39,957 nt of DNA from CAZEAN01 sp964510225. GTDB lineage: Bacteria; Planctomycetota; Planctomycetia; Isosphaerales; Isosphaeraceae. Below the pieces are notes generated by a model that did no database searches, was not told the DNA's origin, and was given only the letters and a program-made list of their open reading frames with translations. Position 1 is the first letter of the stretch; every line of letters begins with the position of its first letter. Position numbers and translations under genes: made by a program. The DNA lies in NCBI GenBank assembly GCA_964510225.1, contig CAZEAN010000055.1:1-39957 (forward strand), given 5' to 3'. Shown one piece after another: positions 16,159 through 24,314 of this stretch.

Positions 16159-17766
16159 TCAGGAGCGTCGGTAACGCCGGCTGATCAGTACAACGCTCGT
16201 TCCACCAAATGCCAGGAGAAGAACTGAAGCGGGTTCAGGCACCATTACCGCCAAGCTGTAAATGTCGGTGGTGTTACTTTCCTCGTTCGCGACGATCAGA
16301 AGCGCTTGGCCTGTTGGGCTTTCGGTTGCGGAGACGAAGACAAGGCCTTCAGGTCGAAGCGACGCTGTTGGACCAGAAGCATTCGGAGTGTAACTCAAGA
16401 AAGTCGGATCAATCCCGCTACTCGGATCGAAGTCGGTCAGGTCATAAGTGAAGAATCCACCGACACGTTCCAAGCCGATGAAGGCAAGGAGTCTGCCATC
16501 GACCTCACCGACGATAACGGCCTCGGGCTCGGGTCCCTTAGCGTCACTCCGAGAATCGAAGCTTCCTGGAGTTCCGTTGGAGTTGAAGATGAGAGGGAAC
16601 AAATCTGCGGTGATGGTCTCAAAGATGTCGCCGCTATCGAAAACGAGATCGCCGCTCTCGTCGAATATAGAGAAAGAACGACCTCCGAAGCTAAAAAGTT
16701 CATCGAAATCGCCATCTCCATCGGTGTCACCCATGGTGGTTGTGATCTCCAGGCGACCAAAGCGGTCTTCATCATTAAAACTGGGGTCGCTGAAGACGGT
16801 CGGATCAAGGAACACATCTTCTACGCGGGCCTCTTCGAACCCTCGAGCGTCGCCTTCATTGGCGGTGATCAAATAGCGCTGGCCACCGACTTCGAACGTA
16901 TCAATTGCATCGGCTTGTCGCATACCGAAGACAGGCTCGATTGGAGTGACAATGTTGATGACGTCGTCGCGATCGCTTGGATCGAGGCTGATATCTCGGA
17001 AATCTTGGGTGCCCAATCCGAATAGTTCTTCGATCGTATTGTTCGTCAGATCGACAACAGCAACGCCGTTGTTTTCCTGGAGTGTGACGAACGCTTTCGT
17101 GCCGTCGCCAGAGATCGTCACAAACTCCGGCTCTAAGTCCTGGGCAACGGTCGTGGTCACGTCGTTTGCCGACTGACCAACAAATCGGAGCCCCGCTGTC
17201 TCGATGTCAGACCGAGAGAACCCTTGGAAGCCCAGGGTAGTGACTGTCGACGAGCCGACGCCTGCAGATATATCAACGATACTGATCGATCCTTCAGGAT
17301 CGATTCCACCGCTCGCTTCGCCCTCGTTGGCGACAACGATTATGGTTCCGTCGGGACTGAAGCTGAGTGAATCGGGCAATGCGCCGACGGTGGCTTGCCC
17401 TTGAAGATTCCCGGCGGTGTCATAGAACGCGACGAGACCGTTATCGGTTGAGGTCGAGGCCTCGATGGCGACAGCGACGATGCCATTGGACACGGCAACA
17501 CTATTCGCACCACCTCCCAGATTCGTCACGTCAATCGCGCTCACGAGGGTCGGGTTAGTCGGATCGCTCAGATTAATAATCTCCACCGTGTTACCTGTTG
17601 TGACGAACAGGAGTTCCGAATCGTCGTCATACGCGGCAATTTCGGCACCAGCATCGCTCGTAATCTGGCCGATTTGGGTGAAGAACGACTTAAACTGAGC
17701 TAGAGAAGGAGCTGCAACGGCCAGCGATAGGAAGATCGATAGCAAGATCAAAAGGGTTCGTAGCAT
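16159..17766 (-). CDS. Choice-of-anchor I family protein with PEP-CTERM sorting signal
   Basis: A 535-residue exported protein. ATG 17766 begins a normal signal peptide (MLRTLLILLSIFLSLAVAA, cleavage near SLAQ); the open frame extends upstream without support. The body is a beta-propeller of the choice-of-anchor I type. Diagnostic strings are 'GGGANSVAVSNGIVAVAIE', 'GALPDSLSFSPDGTIIVVAN', 'AQDLEPEFVTISGDGTKAFV', 'VFGMRQADAIDTFEVGGQ', 'TANEGDARGFEE' and 'KGPEPEAVIVGEVDGRLLAF'. The C-terminus is a textbook PEP-CTERM tag: 'VPEPASVLLLAFGG', hydrophobic core, then RRYRRS. Exosortase should remove the tag and attach the protein at the cell surface. No exosortase gene is in the window. The ligand or reaction is unknown. 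Confidence 0.92.
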   Translation of the reverse strand: MLRTLLILLSIFLSLAVAAPSLAQFKSFFTQIGQITSDAGAEIAAYDDDSELLFVTTGNTVEIINLSDPTNPTLVSAIDVTNLGGGANSVAVSNGIVAVAIEASTSTDNGLVAFYDTAGNLQGQATVGALPDSLSFSPDGTIIVVANEGEASGGIDPEGSISIVDISAGVGSSTVTTLGFQGFSRSDIETAGLRFVGQSANDVTTTVAQDLEPEFVTISGDGTKAFVTLQENNGVAVVDLTNNTIEELFGLGTQDFRDISLDPSDRDDVINIVTPIEPVFGMRQADAIDTFEVGGQRYLITANEGDARGFEEARVEDVFLDPTVFSDPSFNDEDRFGRLEITTTMGDTDGDGDFDELFSFGGRSFSIFDESGDLVFDSGDIFETITADLFPLIFNSNGTPGSFDSRSDAKGPEPEAVIVGEVDGRLLAFIGLERVGGFFTYDLTDFDPSSGIDPTFLSYTPNASGPTASLRPEGLVFVSATESPTGQALLIVANEESNTTDIYSLAVMVPEPASVLLLAFGGTSVVLISRRYRRS

Positions 17767-17847
17767 GGGTAGCTTTCTGGGATGAGAAACGGGAGTGAGC
17801 AAGAGGAACGACTGAGGGCCCCTGTCCCACTCAGGTGAAGGATCCAA

Positions 17848-17872
17848 TTTCCCCGACATCTGGTCGGGGAAA
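17848..17872. terminator. Strong stem-loop between glycosyltransferase and PEP-CTERM gene
   Basis: A perfect 10-bp stem (TTTCCCCGAC 17848-17857 with GTCGGGGAAA 17863-17872) has a 5-base loop. It lies 112 bases after the glycosyltransferase stop and 82 bases before the PEP-CTERM start on the minus strand. It may terminate the upstream transcript or act in the leader of the downstream gene. The arms supply A/U ends but no extended U-tract follows. Confidence 0.55.
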
Positions 17873-17983
17873 TAATTACACCAACTGCCCCCAACAAGTT
17901 CTAGTCGAATCAAAGAGTATTATTGTGTATGGCCCTTAACGACAACACGTGAAGTATGTCTCCTCGGACTGAGGTAAATCCAA

Positions 17984-19180
17984 TCATTGGGCGAGTGGCT
18001 CGGCAAAAGAGTCACGTCGAGATGCCCGACGAGGCCCTTGCTTTAGAGCGCGACGATAGACATCTAAGTAACGATCAACGTTGCGTGACATGGCAAAGTA
18101 TTCTTCAGCCACAGGACGCGTCGCACTAGTGAGCCGAGACGCTAATGTACGGTCGGTCAGTACATTGATGACCGCATCGCCAATCGAGTCCGAATCGACT
18201 GGTGTAAGGAGTCCTGCACCAGTTTCGCCCAAGATCGTCTGATAATCAGCAAAGTTCGTGGCGACGATTGGTCGGCCCGAGGCTAAGTAAACAGCGATTT
18301 TGCTCTGTACCGAGTAATTCTCCCGGCAGGCGAGCCTGGGGTGGACCAAAACGTCGGCCCGTTGTGTGAGCGCGACGACCTGCTCGGGTGTTTGCTCAGT
18401 CAGGACAATCAAGCGATCACCAAAATCACCGAGCCGTTGACGGTAAGCCTCGCCCGTCGAGGCTGGGCCGCCGACTAGTACACATCGTGCTTCCGGGACA
18501 GTGCTGAAAATCTGTGGGAGTGCATTGATCAGAATCGGCACACCTTGGTTAGGGTGCTCGATATTCCCGACATACATTACAACCTGATCTGAGTCACCGA
18601 CACCCGGGACCGTAATCGCGGGAGCTGCCGAGGTTTGATGATACTCATTGAGATCGATCCCAGGGTAAATCACCGAGACACGGTCGACGGGGACCTTCTT
18701 CTCGTTGACCACAACTTCCTTGACCCTTTCACCAAGGACAATTATCGCCGCGGCGCGATCCAAGACTCGTCGCTCTAAGGACTGATAGGCTCGAAAGGTC
18801 AAACCACGGCCGAGCCGGTCCCGTTCGACCTCTTCTCCCAGAAGCGAATGGATCTCATAAACCAATGGCCAATTATTGAGCCGGCACGCTGCGTAGGAGC
18901 GAGTCGCACCGCCATAGTGTTGCGCATGGACGAGGTCGAAAGGTTGCTCCTTGGCAATTCTTTTAAGTCCAGCAACCCATGACGGCGGGCAGAGTGTGTA
19001 TGACGGAGTCCCTTCGAAGTCAGTCACGGTTGTCGAGTGCCACGGCCCTCGCGCTTTCAAGTGGGCAAGAACGACGTCGACCCCCCTGCTCTTCAGCGCA
19101 CGGAGGATTTTAATTGGTAGCATTGCCGTTCCATCATACTCACCCGGAATCGGGAACGACGTCACCATCAAGATTCGCAT
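17984..19180 (-). CDS. Glycosyltransferase family 4 (GT-B fold)
   Basis: A 398-residue GT-B glycosyltransferase, transferring a sugar from a nucleotide-sugar donor, probably at the inner face of the membrane. The N-terminal 'MRILMVTSFPIPGEYDGTAM' is the glycine/acceptor loop region. A hinge reads 'VSVIYPGIDLNEYH' (typical 'V.YPGID...F'), then 'VVMYVGNIEHPNQGVPILI' and 'CVLVGGPAS'. The donor-binding E-x7-E region is 'CRENYSVQSKIAVYLASGRP', where the usual second Glu position reads Lys-Ile-Ala. AAGGAGGG lies nine bases before ATG 19180. It sits 105 bases downstream of the carbohydrate operon on the same strand and could be its last gene, but no overlap proves it. Donor and acceptor are unknown. 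Confidence 0.88.
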   Translation of the reverse strand: MRILMVTSFPIPGEYDGTAMLPIKILRALKSRGVDVVLAHLKARGPWHSTTVTDFEGTPSYTLCPPSWVAGLKRIAKEQPFDLVHAQHYGGATRSYAACRLNNWPLVYEIHSLLGEEVERDRLGRGLTFRAYQSLERRVLDRAAAIIVLGERVKEVVVNEKKVPVDRVSVIYPGIDLNEYHQTSAAPAITVPGVGDSDQVVMYVGNIEHPNQGVPILINALPQIFSTVPEARCVLVGGPASTGEAYRQRLGDFGDRLIVLTEQTPEQVVALTQRADVLVHPRLACRENYSVQSKIAVYLASGRPIVATNFADYQTILGETGAGLLTPVDSDSIGDAVINVLTDRTLASRLTSATRPVAEEYFAMSRNVDRYLDVYRRALKQGPRRASRRDSFAEPLAQ

Positions 19181-19285
19181 CGTCAGTGCCCTCCTTGGCG
19201 TTACAACGCAATTTGCTGTAGCGAAAACCTAACCCGACGACCGAAATTCAGCTAGTCCGGAATTCAGAGAGTTCTCCCTCGACCA

Positions 19286-20128
19286 TCAGCTCGTGTGCTT
19301 CTTAATAAACGCAAAGCCATCGCGACAAAGCCCCATCGGATCGGGGAAGAGATCACGCCATACTTTGGTCGCAGCCGCTAAACTGGGTAAAGCCCGACCG
19401 AAGGCTTCAATCGTGTAGGAAGCGTCGAAGTTGATTTCCTTGAGGCCGCCAAAGTAGCTATCCCAATCGACCTGCCCTGTCCCTGGAGTGCCTCGATCAT
19501 TCTCAGAAACATGGGCGTGAACGATCCGGTTGCCGCCAGTCACGATCGCGTCGCGCTGATTCTTCTCCTCGATATGAGCATGGAAACTGTCGTACATCAT
19601 CCGGAATGACGGATGCCCCACGGCATCGACAAGCTTCGCATTCTGGGAGGCCGTGGTAACGAAGTAGATCTCAAAGCGATTGAGATACTCAGAAGCGAGC
19701 ATGACCCCCTTAGCCTGGGCAATCTCAGCGGCACGTTGGAGAACTTCGACGGCATATTTGAACTCTTCGTCGGTCGGGCCTTCGCCAGAGAATTGACCCA
19801 GCGCTGAGTGGATCGGACCGCAGAGGACCGTTGCTCCACAGGCCACGCAACAGTCCAAGATTCCTTCAAAGCGCCCGACGGCCGCCTCCCGGACCGCAAT
19901 CTCGGGCGAAATCGGGTTGGCGTCGGGAGTCATCACCGTGACCGCCGTCGCTTCGAGGCCAATCTCCTTCAATCGCTTACCAAGTCGTTCGTAGGGAGCC
20001 CGATCAGATCCGTCGAAGATCGGAATCTCAACACTGTCGAAACCGATCGCTTTGATCTGATCTAGAATCTGGTCGTGTTCGGGTGTGACATTGTCTGCCC
20101 AGAGGAGAAGATTCATGCCGATTTTCAT
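19286..20128 (-). CDS. Sugar phosphate isomerase/epimerase (D-tagatose/psicose 3-epimerase-like)
   Basis: A 280-residue TIM-barrel enzyme of the AP endonuclease 2 superfamily. The expected metal ligands are visible: Glu147 in 'MLASEYLNRFE', Asp180 in 'RMMYDSFHAH', His near 206 in 'IVHAHVSENDRG' and the final Glu in 'SYTIEAFGRAL'. The arrangement and 'HAHVSENDRGTPGTG' resemble ketose 3-epimerases (tagatose/psicose). These act on free sugars with Mn2+ or Co2+. CGGAG lies nine bases before ATG 20128. It is on the same strand as, and 74 bases downstream of, the two small membrane genes and the Gfo/Idh/MocA gene. Oxidation and epimerisation of one sugar is therefore a reasonable joint role. Confidence 0.9.
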   Translation of the reverse strand: MKIGMNLLLWADNVTPEHDQILDQIKAIGFDSVEIPIFDGSDRAPYERLGKRLKEIGLEATAVTVMTPDANPISPEIAVREAAVGRFEGILDCCVACGATVLCGPIHSALGQFSGEGPTDEEFKYAVEVLQRAAEIAQAKGVMLASEYLNRFEIYFVTTASQNAKLVDAVGHPSFRMMYDSFHAHIEEKNQRDAIVTGGNRIVHAHVSENDRGTPGTGQVDWDSYFGGLKEINFDASYTIEAFGRALPSLAAATKVWRDLFPDPMGLCRDGFAFIKKHTS

Positions 20129-20164
20129 CGATGGTGTCTCCGAGGAATAGTCGTGTTGATCACA

Positions 20165-20203
20165 TGAATGACTGGAATTGCTGCGTGAATGACCGGAACC
20201 GCT
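20165..20203. repeat. Two-copy imperfect tandem repeat, 21-base period
   Basis: Copies TGAATGACTGGAATTGCT (20165-20182) and TGAATGACCGGAACCGCT (20186-20203) agree at 15 of 18 bases and are separated by GCG. They fill the short gap between the membrane-protein stop (20203-20205) and the epimerase start on the minus strand. This is either a local duplication or an operator-like direct repeat. Confidence 0.5.
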
Positions 20204-20727
20204 TATCCTTCGAATGGCTCGACATTGAAGAGAATGACGAGCCAGATTCCGTACGCTGCACCAATAAAGCCGATCCCAAGGCCAGCACGGTCACGCCAAT
20301 CGGCCCGAGGGATCGGTGACCGAAGCCAGCCTGTGCAGATGAGTCCTAGAAGGAGTGCCAGGATCGAAACAGGGGTTGTATAGTAAAAGTACCAAAGCAT
20401 GTAAGAGGTGTCGTTACCGACTATCCAGCTCATGAGTCTAGGGCCAGCGAGCACCCAACTCGCGAGACCAAGTGTGAACCAAAGAAGCCGGCCACCGCGC
20501 CAACGTCCCGGATACCGACGATCCAGAGCAAACCATGGTACGCCAACTAAGGCAATCCCCACGGGAAAACAGGTCAGCGCATACAATCGGGCGATTCCAG
20601 AGAGGGACTCGTCTTCTGTCAGGTTGGTGAATCCCCAAGCGCCCAAGGCAGAACCGACAATCAGAAGGATGATGTCACTGAGACCGAATCGTCGCCTTCG
20701 TAGAGACGCCGAGGGAGTTCCCAACAT
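20203..20727 (-). CDS. Small integral membrane protein, unknown function (paralogue of next upstream gene)
   Basis: A 174-residue protein with a short basic N-terminus (SLRRRRFGLSD) and about five membrane segments: 'IILLIVGSALGAWGF', 'LTCFPVGIALVGVPWFAL', 'LLWFTLGLASWVL', 'TTPVSILALLLGLICTGWL' and 'LGIGFIGAAYGIWLVILF'. Its ATG (20727) overlaps the stop of the upstream gene as TGATG, so translation is coupled. Both proteins share the order 'GR..(R/P)G.L(L/I)W.T.G.A(S/T)W.L', a Trp-rich fourth helix region and a final 'G..LG(F/L)..A..G.(W/Y)..(W)L' helix, so they are tandem paralogues. I recognise no domain. Position inside a carbohydrate operon is the only functional hint. Confidence 0.8.
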   Translation of the reverse strand: MLGTPSASLRRRRFGLSDIILLIVGSALGAWGFTNLTEDESLSGIARLYALTCFPVGIALVGVPWFALDRRYPGRWRGGRLLWFTLGLASWVLAGPRLMSWIVGNDTSYMLWYFYYTTPVSILALLLGLICTGWLRSPIPRADWRDRAGLGIGFIGAAYGIWLVILFNVEPFEG

Positions 20728-21266
20728 CAGTCGTCACCGTTGTAGAGTAACCAGAGAACGTAAAGCCCGGTGCAGGCCCAAAGGAAACCAAGGACGAGTC
20801 CGAAGCATTCTTGCCAAGGGAGAGCCCTCCGCCGGAAACGCCGGGGACGAAGCCAACCGCCGGCGAGGAGCCCGATCGTTAGATAGAGAGCCATCAGTGG
20901 CGTACCGTACGCGTAGCAGACTCCCGAACTCGTATCTTCGAGATTCCCTCCAGAGAGGCGTTTCCAGACTACCGGAGGCCAGAGAAGCCAAGTCGCGATC
21001 CCTTGCGTTGCCCAGATGAGCTCACCAGGCCGAGGGGGTTGTCGTCTTCCTCGGCGGCTCCGAATCACCACGATTGGACCGGCAAGCGAAAGTCCTCCGA
21101 GGATTGCTCCAACCGTGTTGAGGATGATCGGGGCATGGAGCCCAATGACACCTTCAATACGATCGGGCCTCGCCGACGCAATCCAGATGCCGAGGACAGC
21201 ACCGAGGGAGACAAAAGTGAGGTCGACGATCAACCAATGCAGACGAATCTGGCGTCGCTTGGGCAT
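20727..21266 (-). CDS. Small integral membrane protein, unknown function (paralogue of next downstream gene)
   Basis: A 179-residue protein with about five hydrophobic segments: 'LIVDLTFVSLGAVLGIWIA', 'PIILNTVGAILGGLSLAGPIVVI', 'IATWLLWPPVVW', 'TPLMALYLTIGLLAGGWL' and 'GLVLGFLWACTGLYVLWLL'. A basic cluster 'RSRRGRRQPPRPG' follows the second segment, suggesting a cytoplasmic loop. GAGAGG precedes ATG 21266 at good spacing. The gene begins 22 bases after the Gfo/Idh/MocA stop and its own stop overlaps the next start (TGATG). It is therefore clearly part of the operon 23552 to about 19286. The function is unknown. Confidence 0.8.
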   Translation of the reverse strand: MPKRRQIRLHWLIVDLTFVSLGAVLGIWIASARPDRIEGVIGLHAPIILNTVGAILGGLSLAGPIVVIRSRRGRRQPPRPGELIWATQGIATWLLWPPVVWKRLSGGNLEDTSSGVCYAYGTPLMALYLTIGLLAGGWLRPRRFRRRALPWQECFGLVLGFLWACTGLYVLWLLYNGDD

Positions 21267-21288
21267 CTGTCAGCCTCTCAATAGCAGG

Positions 21289-22440
21289 TCAGACGGGCAC
21301 AACGTCTTCCCATTTTCGTTGCTCGGCGGAGTCGAGGACTGCGTCGCATACAGCCTGTGTTGCCAAGGCATCGCGGAAAGTCGGAGGGCAAGGTGTCCCC
21401 TTCGTAAGCGACTCCAGGAAGTCGGCAAACTGATGAATAAAGGTATGCTCGTAGCCAATCTGGAGACCAGGGACCCACCAACGATCCATGTACGGCATGT
21501 CGCCATCCGTCACATGGATCGACCGCCAACCTCGGACGATTGAATCGTCTCGGTGATCGAAATATTCAAGCCGGTGGAGGTCGTGGAGGTCCCAGCGAAG
21601 CGAGGCCTTTTCGCCGTTCACCTCAAGGGTGTAAAGCGCTTTGTGACCTCGGGCATAGCGGGTCGACTCGAATAAGCCGAGCGATCCGTTCTCAAAATGG
21701 CAGAAGAACGAGCAGGCATCATCAATGCCAACCGGCTCAACCTGGCCCGTGAGGTTGTGCTTTCGTTCCTTGATGAACGTTTCGGTCACTGCACAGACAT
21801 CGGTGATCGAGCCGTTCAACCAAAGAGCGGTATCGATGCAATGAGCCAAAAGGTCGCCCGTGACTCCGGACCCGGCGGCCTTGACATCGAGGCGCCAGAG
21901 GGCTGCACCGCCCTGAGGGAGGTCCTCTGAGATCGTCCAATCTTGCAGAAAGTTGGCCCGGTAGTGAAAGATCTTATCACCGAGCCGCCCTTCATCGATG
22001 AGGGCCTTGGCAAGTGACACAGCGGGGACTCGTCGGTAGTTGTACCAAACGGTATTGGCAACTCCTGCCTTCTCGACCGCGTCGACCATTTGCCGACCCT
22101 CTTTGAGATCCATCGAGAGAGGCTTCTCGCAGAGGATCATCTTGCCGGCCTCGGCGGCCGCGATTGCGATCTCGGCATGAGTGTTGTTCGGCGTGCAGAT
22201 GTCGACAGCGTCGATGTCGTCGCGCTTGAGGAGTTCCTTCCAATCGGACTCTACCGACTCGTACCCCCAGCGATCGGCGAACTCTTGCGCCTTCGCCTGA
22301 TCTCGACCGCAGACGGCTTTCAGGACCGGCTGATATTCAGTATCGAAAAAACTGGGGACTTGTTTGTAGGCATTGGAATGGGTTCGGCCCATAAAGCCAT
22401 AACCAATAATGCCGAGTCTTAATGGCTTCTTTGCTGCCAT
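21289..22440 (-). CDS. Gfo/Idh/MocA family oxidoreductase
   Basis: A 383-residue NAD(P)-dependent sugar dehydrogenase. ATG 22440 is preferred because TAGGA sits six bases upstream; the frame upstream of it lacks support. The dinucleotide-binding Rossmann start is 'LRLGIIGYGFMGRTHSNAYK'. It is followed by 'VDICTPNNTHAEIAIAAAEAGK' and the catalytic-lysine motif 'ILCEKPLSM'. The C-terminal alpha/beta domain contains 'GSGVTGDLLAHCIDTALWL' with the conserved Asp and His. Family members oxidise cyclic polyols and sugars such as myo-inositol. It is flanked by two TIM-barrel epimerase genes on the same strand, a pairing very frequent in Planctomycetes, so it probably works on the same substrate. Confidence 0.93.
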   Translation of the reverse strand: MAAKKPLRLGIIGYGFMGRTHSNAYKQVPSFFDTEYQPVLKAVCGRDQAKAQEFADRWGYESVESDWKELLKRDDIDAVDICTPNNTHAEIAIAAAEAGKMILCEKPLSMDLKEGRQMVDAVEKAGVANTVWYNYRRVPAVSLAKALIDEGRLGDKIFHYRANFLQDWTISEDLPQGGAALWRLDVKAAGSGVTGDLLAHCIDTALWLNGSITDVCAVTETFIKERKHNLTGQVEPVGIDDACSFFCHFENGSLGLFESTRYARGHKALYTLEVNGEKASLRWDLHDLHRLEYFDHRDDSIVRGWRSIHVTDGDMPYMDRWWVPGLQIGYEHTFIHQFADFLESLTKGTPCPPTFRDALATQAVCDAVLDSAEQRKWEDVVPV

Positions 22441-22496
22441 GGGAATCCTACCTTTCCTGAAACCAAGTTGAAGGCTCGTGGAGTTTGGCTCGGTGG

Positions 22497-23552
22497 TTAT
22501 CGCCAACCATGCTGATCACGGACGGCGACCATCTTGGCGAGGATATCGTTCCAAGTCCCTGGTTGCATCATCGTCGTATTCGGGAACATGCAGCCGTCCC
22601 AACAGATATGATCAAACTTCTTCGTGAGGTTGTTGTCAACGTCGCGGAGCCAAAAGCCAGCGTGGTAAGGAATGTCAAGTTTGCCATTGGGGTCATTCGC
22701 CAAACAGTGTCTACCGGTGTGATCGTGACTCCCGGAACCGAAGACCGTAGCGTCATTCTGTGCAACGTGAAAATCGATCGTCCAAGGACGGAGTGCCTCC
22801 GTGAGCGTCCGGAGCGCGGCGTCAAGGGTTCCCGGTTCATCCCAGTTGTAGCCCTCGGGGAGAATCCTGTCTTCCGGAGCATTTTCGCCGAGAGTGTAGA
22901 GTAACGTATGGGCCATGTCTGCCTGAAAACCGACAGTTTCAGGCTCATCGACGCGCTCGAGGAGGTCGATCATCTTCTTCCAGGAATGCATTCCTCCCCA
23001 ACAGATCTCCCCTTCCGCCGCGAGTCGTTCGCCATGATCGCGAGCGATTACCGCAGCTTGCTTGAACGTCTCAGCGATGTTCTTCTGGCTCTCCTCCGGG
23101 TTCGCTGCCCAGTCACCGGGTGAGCAGGCCGAGTCGATTCGGACAACTCCGTAAGGCCGGACCCCGAGTTCCTTCAATTTCTGTGCGATCCGACATCCCT
23201 TCTTAACCTGGGTTAAGAACTTCTCGCGTCCCTCTCCGGGATCGTTTGCCGGACCACCTCCTGTCGGTGGCCAGACTGGGGCGACTACGGACCCGATGAC
23301 CAGGCCTTTCGCACGGACTTTGTCTGCCAGAGTCTTCAAATCATCATCGGTGGCATCGATCTCCACGTGCGGTGCAAATAGGAAGAGGTCGACACCATCA
23401 AACTTGATTCCGTCAACCTCAGCCGCAGCGGTCAATTCAAGCATCGTATCGAGTTCAATCGGCGGATCGTTCCCTTCCCCCCCTTTGCCGACGACACCCG
23501 GCCAAGCCGCGTTATGAAGTTTGGGGAACGTATTGATGTGGTCGTTGCTCAT
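22497..23552 (-). CDS. Sugar phosphate isomerase/epimerase (TIM barrel)
   Basis: A 351-residue protein of the xylose-isomerase-like TIM-barrel superfamily, first gene of the carbohydrate operon. CCGGAGG lies seven bases before ATG 23552. Recognisable parts are 'GIKFDGVDLFLFAPHVEID' (barrel strand 2), 'RLAAEGEICWGGMHSWKKM' with the first metal-ligand Glu, 'VGFQADMAHTLLY' with the Asp/His ligands, 'TIDFHVAQNDATVFG' and 'HICWDGCMFPN'. It is longer than the other epimerase in the operon and only distantly similar to it. The reaction is probably an aldose-ketose or epimer interconversion; the substrate is unknown. It is followed 56 bases later by the Gfo/Idh/MocA gene. Confidence 0.88.
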   Translation of the reverse strand: MSNDHINTFPKLHNAAWPGVVGKGGEGNDPPIELDTMLELTAAAEVDGIKFDGVDLFLFAPHVEIDATDDDLKTLADKVRAKGLVIGSVVAPVWPPTGGGPANDPGEGREKFLTQVKKGCRIAQKLKELGVRPYGVVRIDSACSPGDWAANPEESQKNIAETFKQAAVIARDHGERLAAEGEICWGGMHSWKKMIDLLERVDEPETVGFQADMAHTLLYTLGENAPEDRILPEGYNWDEPGTLDAALRTLTEALRPWTIDFHVAQNDATVFGSGSHDHTGRHCLANDPNGKLDIPYHAGFWLRDVDNNLTKKFDHICWDGCMFPNTTMMQPGTWNDILAKMVAVRDQHGWR

Positions 23553-23967
23553 GAGTCAATCCTCCGGTTCTTCGTTGTCGACCCCGCCTTGATGTCACAG
23601 GTGATCAACGTCAGAGATTAAGCGCCAAACGTCTTCGGGAAAAGCATTTGCTACGAGAGAACAGCTCAAATCAATCGTGAATGGTCAGAGTTCTTCTTGC
23701 GCTACGGAAATCACAAGAGTTTCCGTCGCTCGTTAATGTCAATCCTTCGTACACAGAGTTCAGGCACCAAGTACATAACTACTCTCTCGAGAGTTTTACT
23801 CACGCTGCTCTATACGATCAGAGGTTTGGCATGCTACATTGTCCAGGTTATTTAGTCTAAGACTGAACGAAATGTTTGGTATCGGTTTTGATCCGTTCCC
23901 GACGTTTGCTGTTCAGCCTCAAACATTCTTGAGTCAAACCAGAAGAGTGCATTGAAAGGCAGGCACG
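23553..23967. other. 415-base divergent intergenic region (putative promoters)
   Basis: It separates the minus-strand carbohydrate operon from the plus-strand rpsN gene, so it should hold both promoters. From about 23690 onwards it is distinctly A/T rich. A 10-base palindrome CTCTCGAGAG at 23784-23793 followed by TTTT is the only symmetrical element I see and may be an operator. No coding frame is supported. Confidence 0.5.
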
Positions 23968-24237
23968 ATGGCCTCGAAGTCAAGCATCGAGAAGATGAAG
24001 CGGATTGAGCAAATGATTGAAAAGTACGCGGCAAAGCGCAAAGAGCTCAAAGAAGCCGGTGACTATGCCGCCTTAGCCAAGCTCCCGAGGAACTCGAGCA
24101 AAGTACGACACCACAAGATCTGTGCACTTACGGGTCGGTCGCGCGGTGTTTATCGCAAGTTTGGGATCTCACGAATCATGCTCCGGAAACTTGCCCACGA
24201 GGGGAAGATTCCAGGGATGAAAAAGGCGAGCTGGTAA
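23968..24237 (+). CDS. rpsN: 30S ribosomal protein S14 (zinc-free form)
   Basis: An 89-residue protein matching bacterial S14 at its C-terminus: 'KVRHHKICALTGRSRGVYRK' and 'FGISRIMLRKLAHEGKIPGM' followed by KKASW. The N-terminal half is the basic helical 'IEKYAAKRKELKEAGDYAAL' of the longer form. The zinc-ribbon C-x-x-C motifs of the short form are absent; only one Cys remains. S14 binds 16S rRNA in the head of the small subunit. The gene stands alone, not beside rplE/rpsH as in a classical spc operon, with 77 bases to the next gene. Confidence 0.96.
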   Translation: MASKSSIEKMKRIEQMIEKYAAKRKELKEAGDYAALAKLPRNSSKVRHHKICALTGRSRGVYRKFGISRIMLRKLAHEGKIPGMKKASW

Positions 24238-24238
24238 A

Positions 24239-24264
24239 CGAGAGTCTTTTCTCGGGTTCGTTTT
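24239..24264 (+). terminator. Weak terminator-like hairpin after rpsN
   Basis: A 5-bp stem CGAGA/TCTCG (24239-24243 with 24250-24254) starts one base after the rpsN stop and is followed by GGTTCGTTTT. The short stem makes it tentative. Confidence 0.3.
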
Positions 24265-24314
24265 GGACCTTCGCCGGATGACTCGAGCAGCGGAAGCCGA
24301 GGCATAACGGTACA

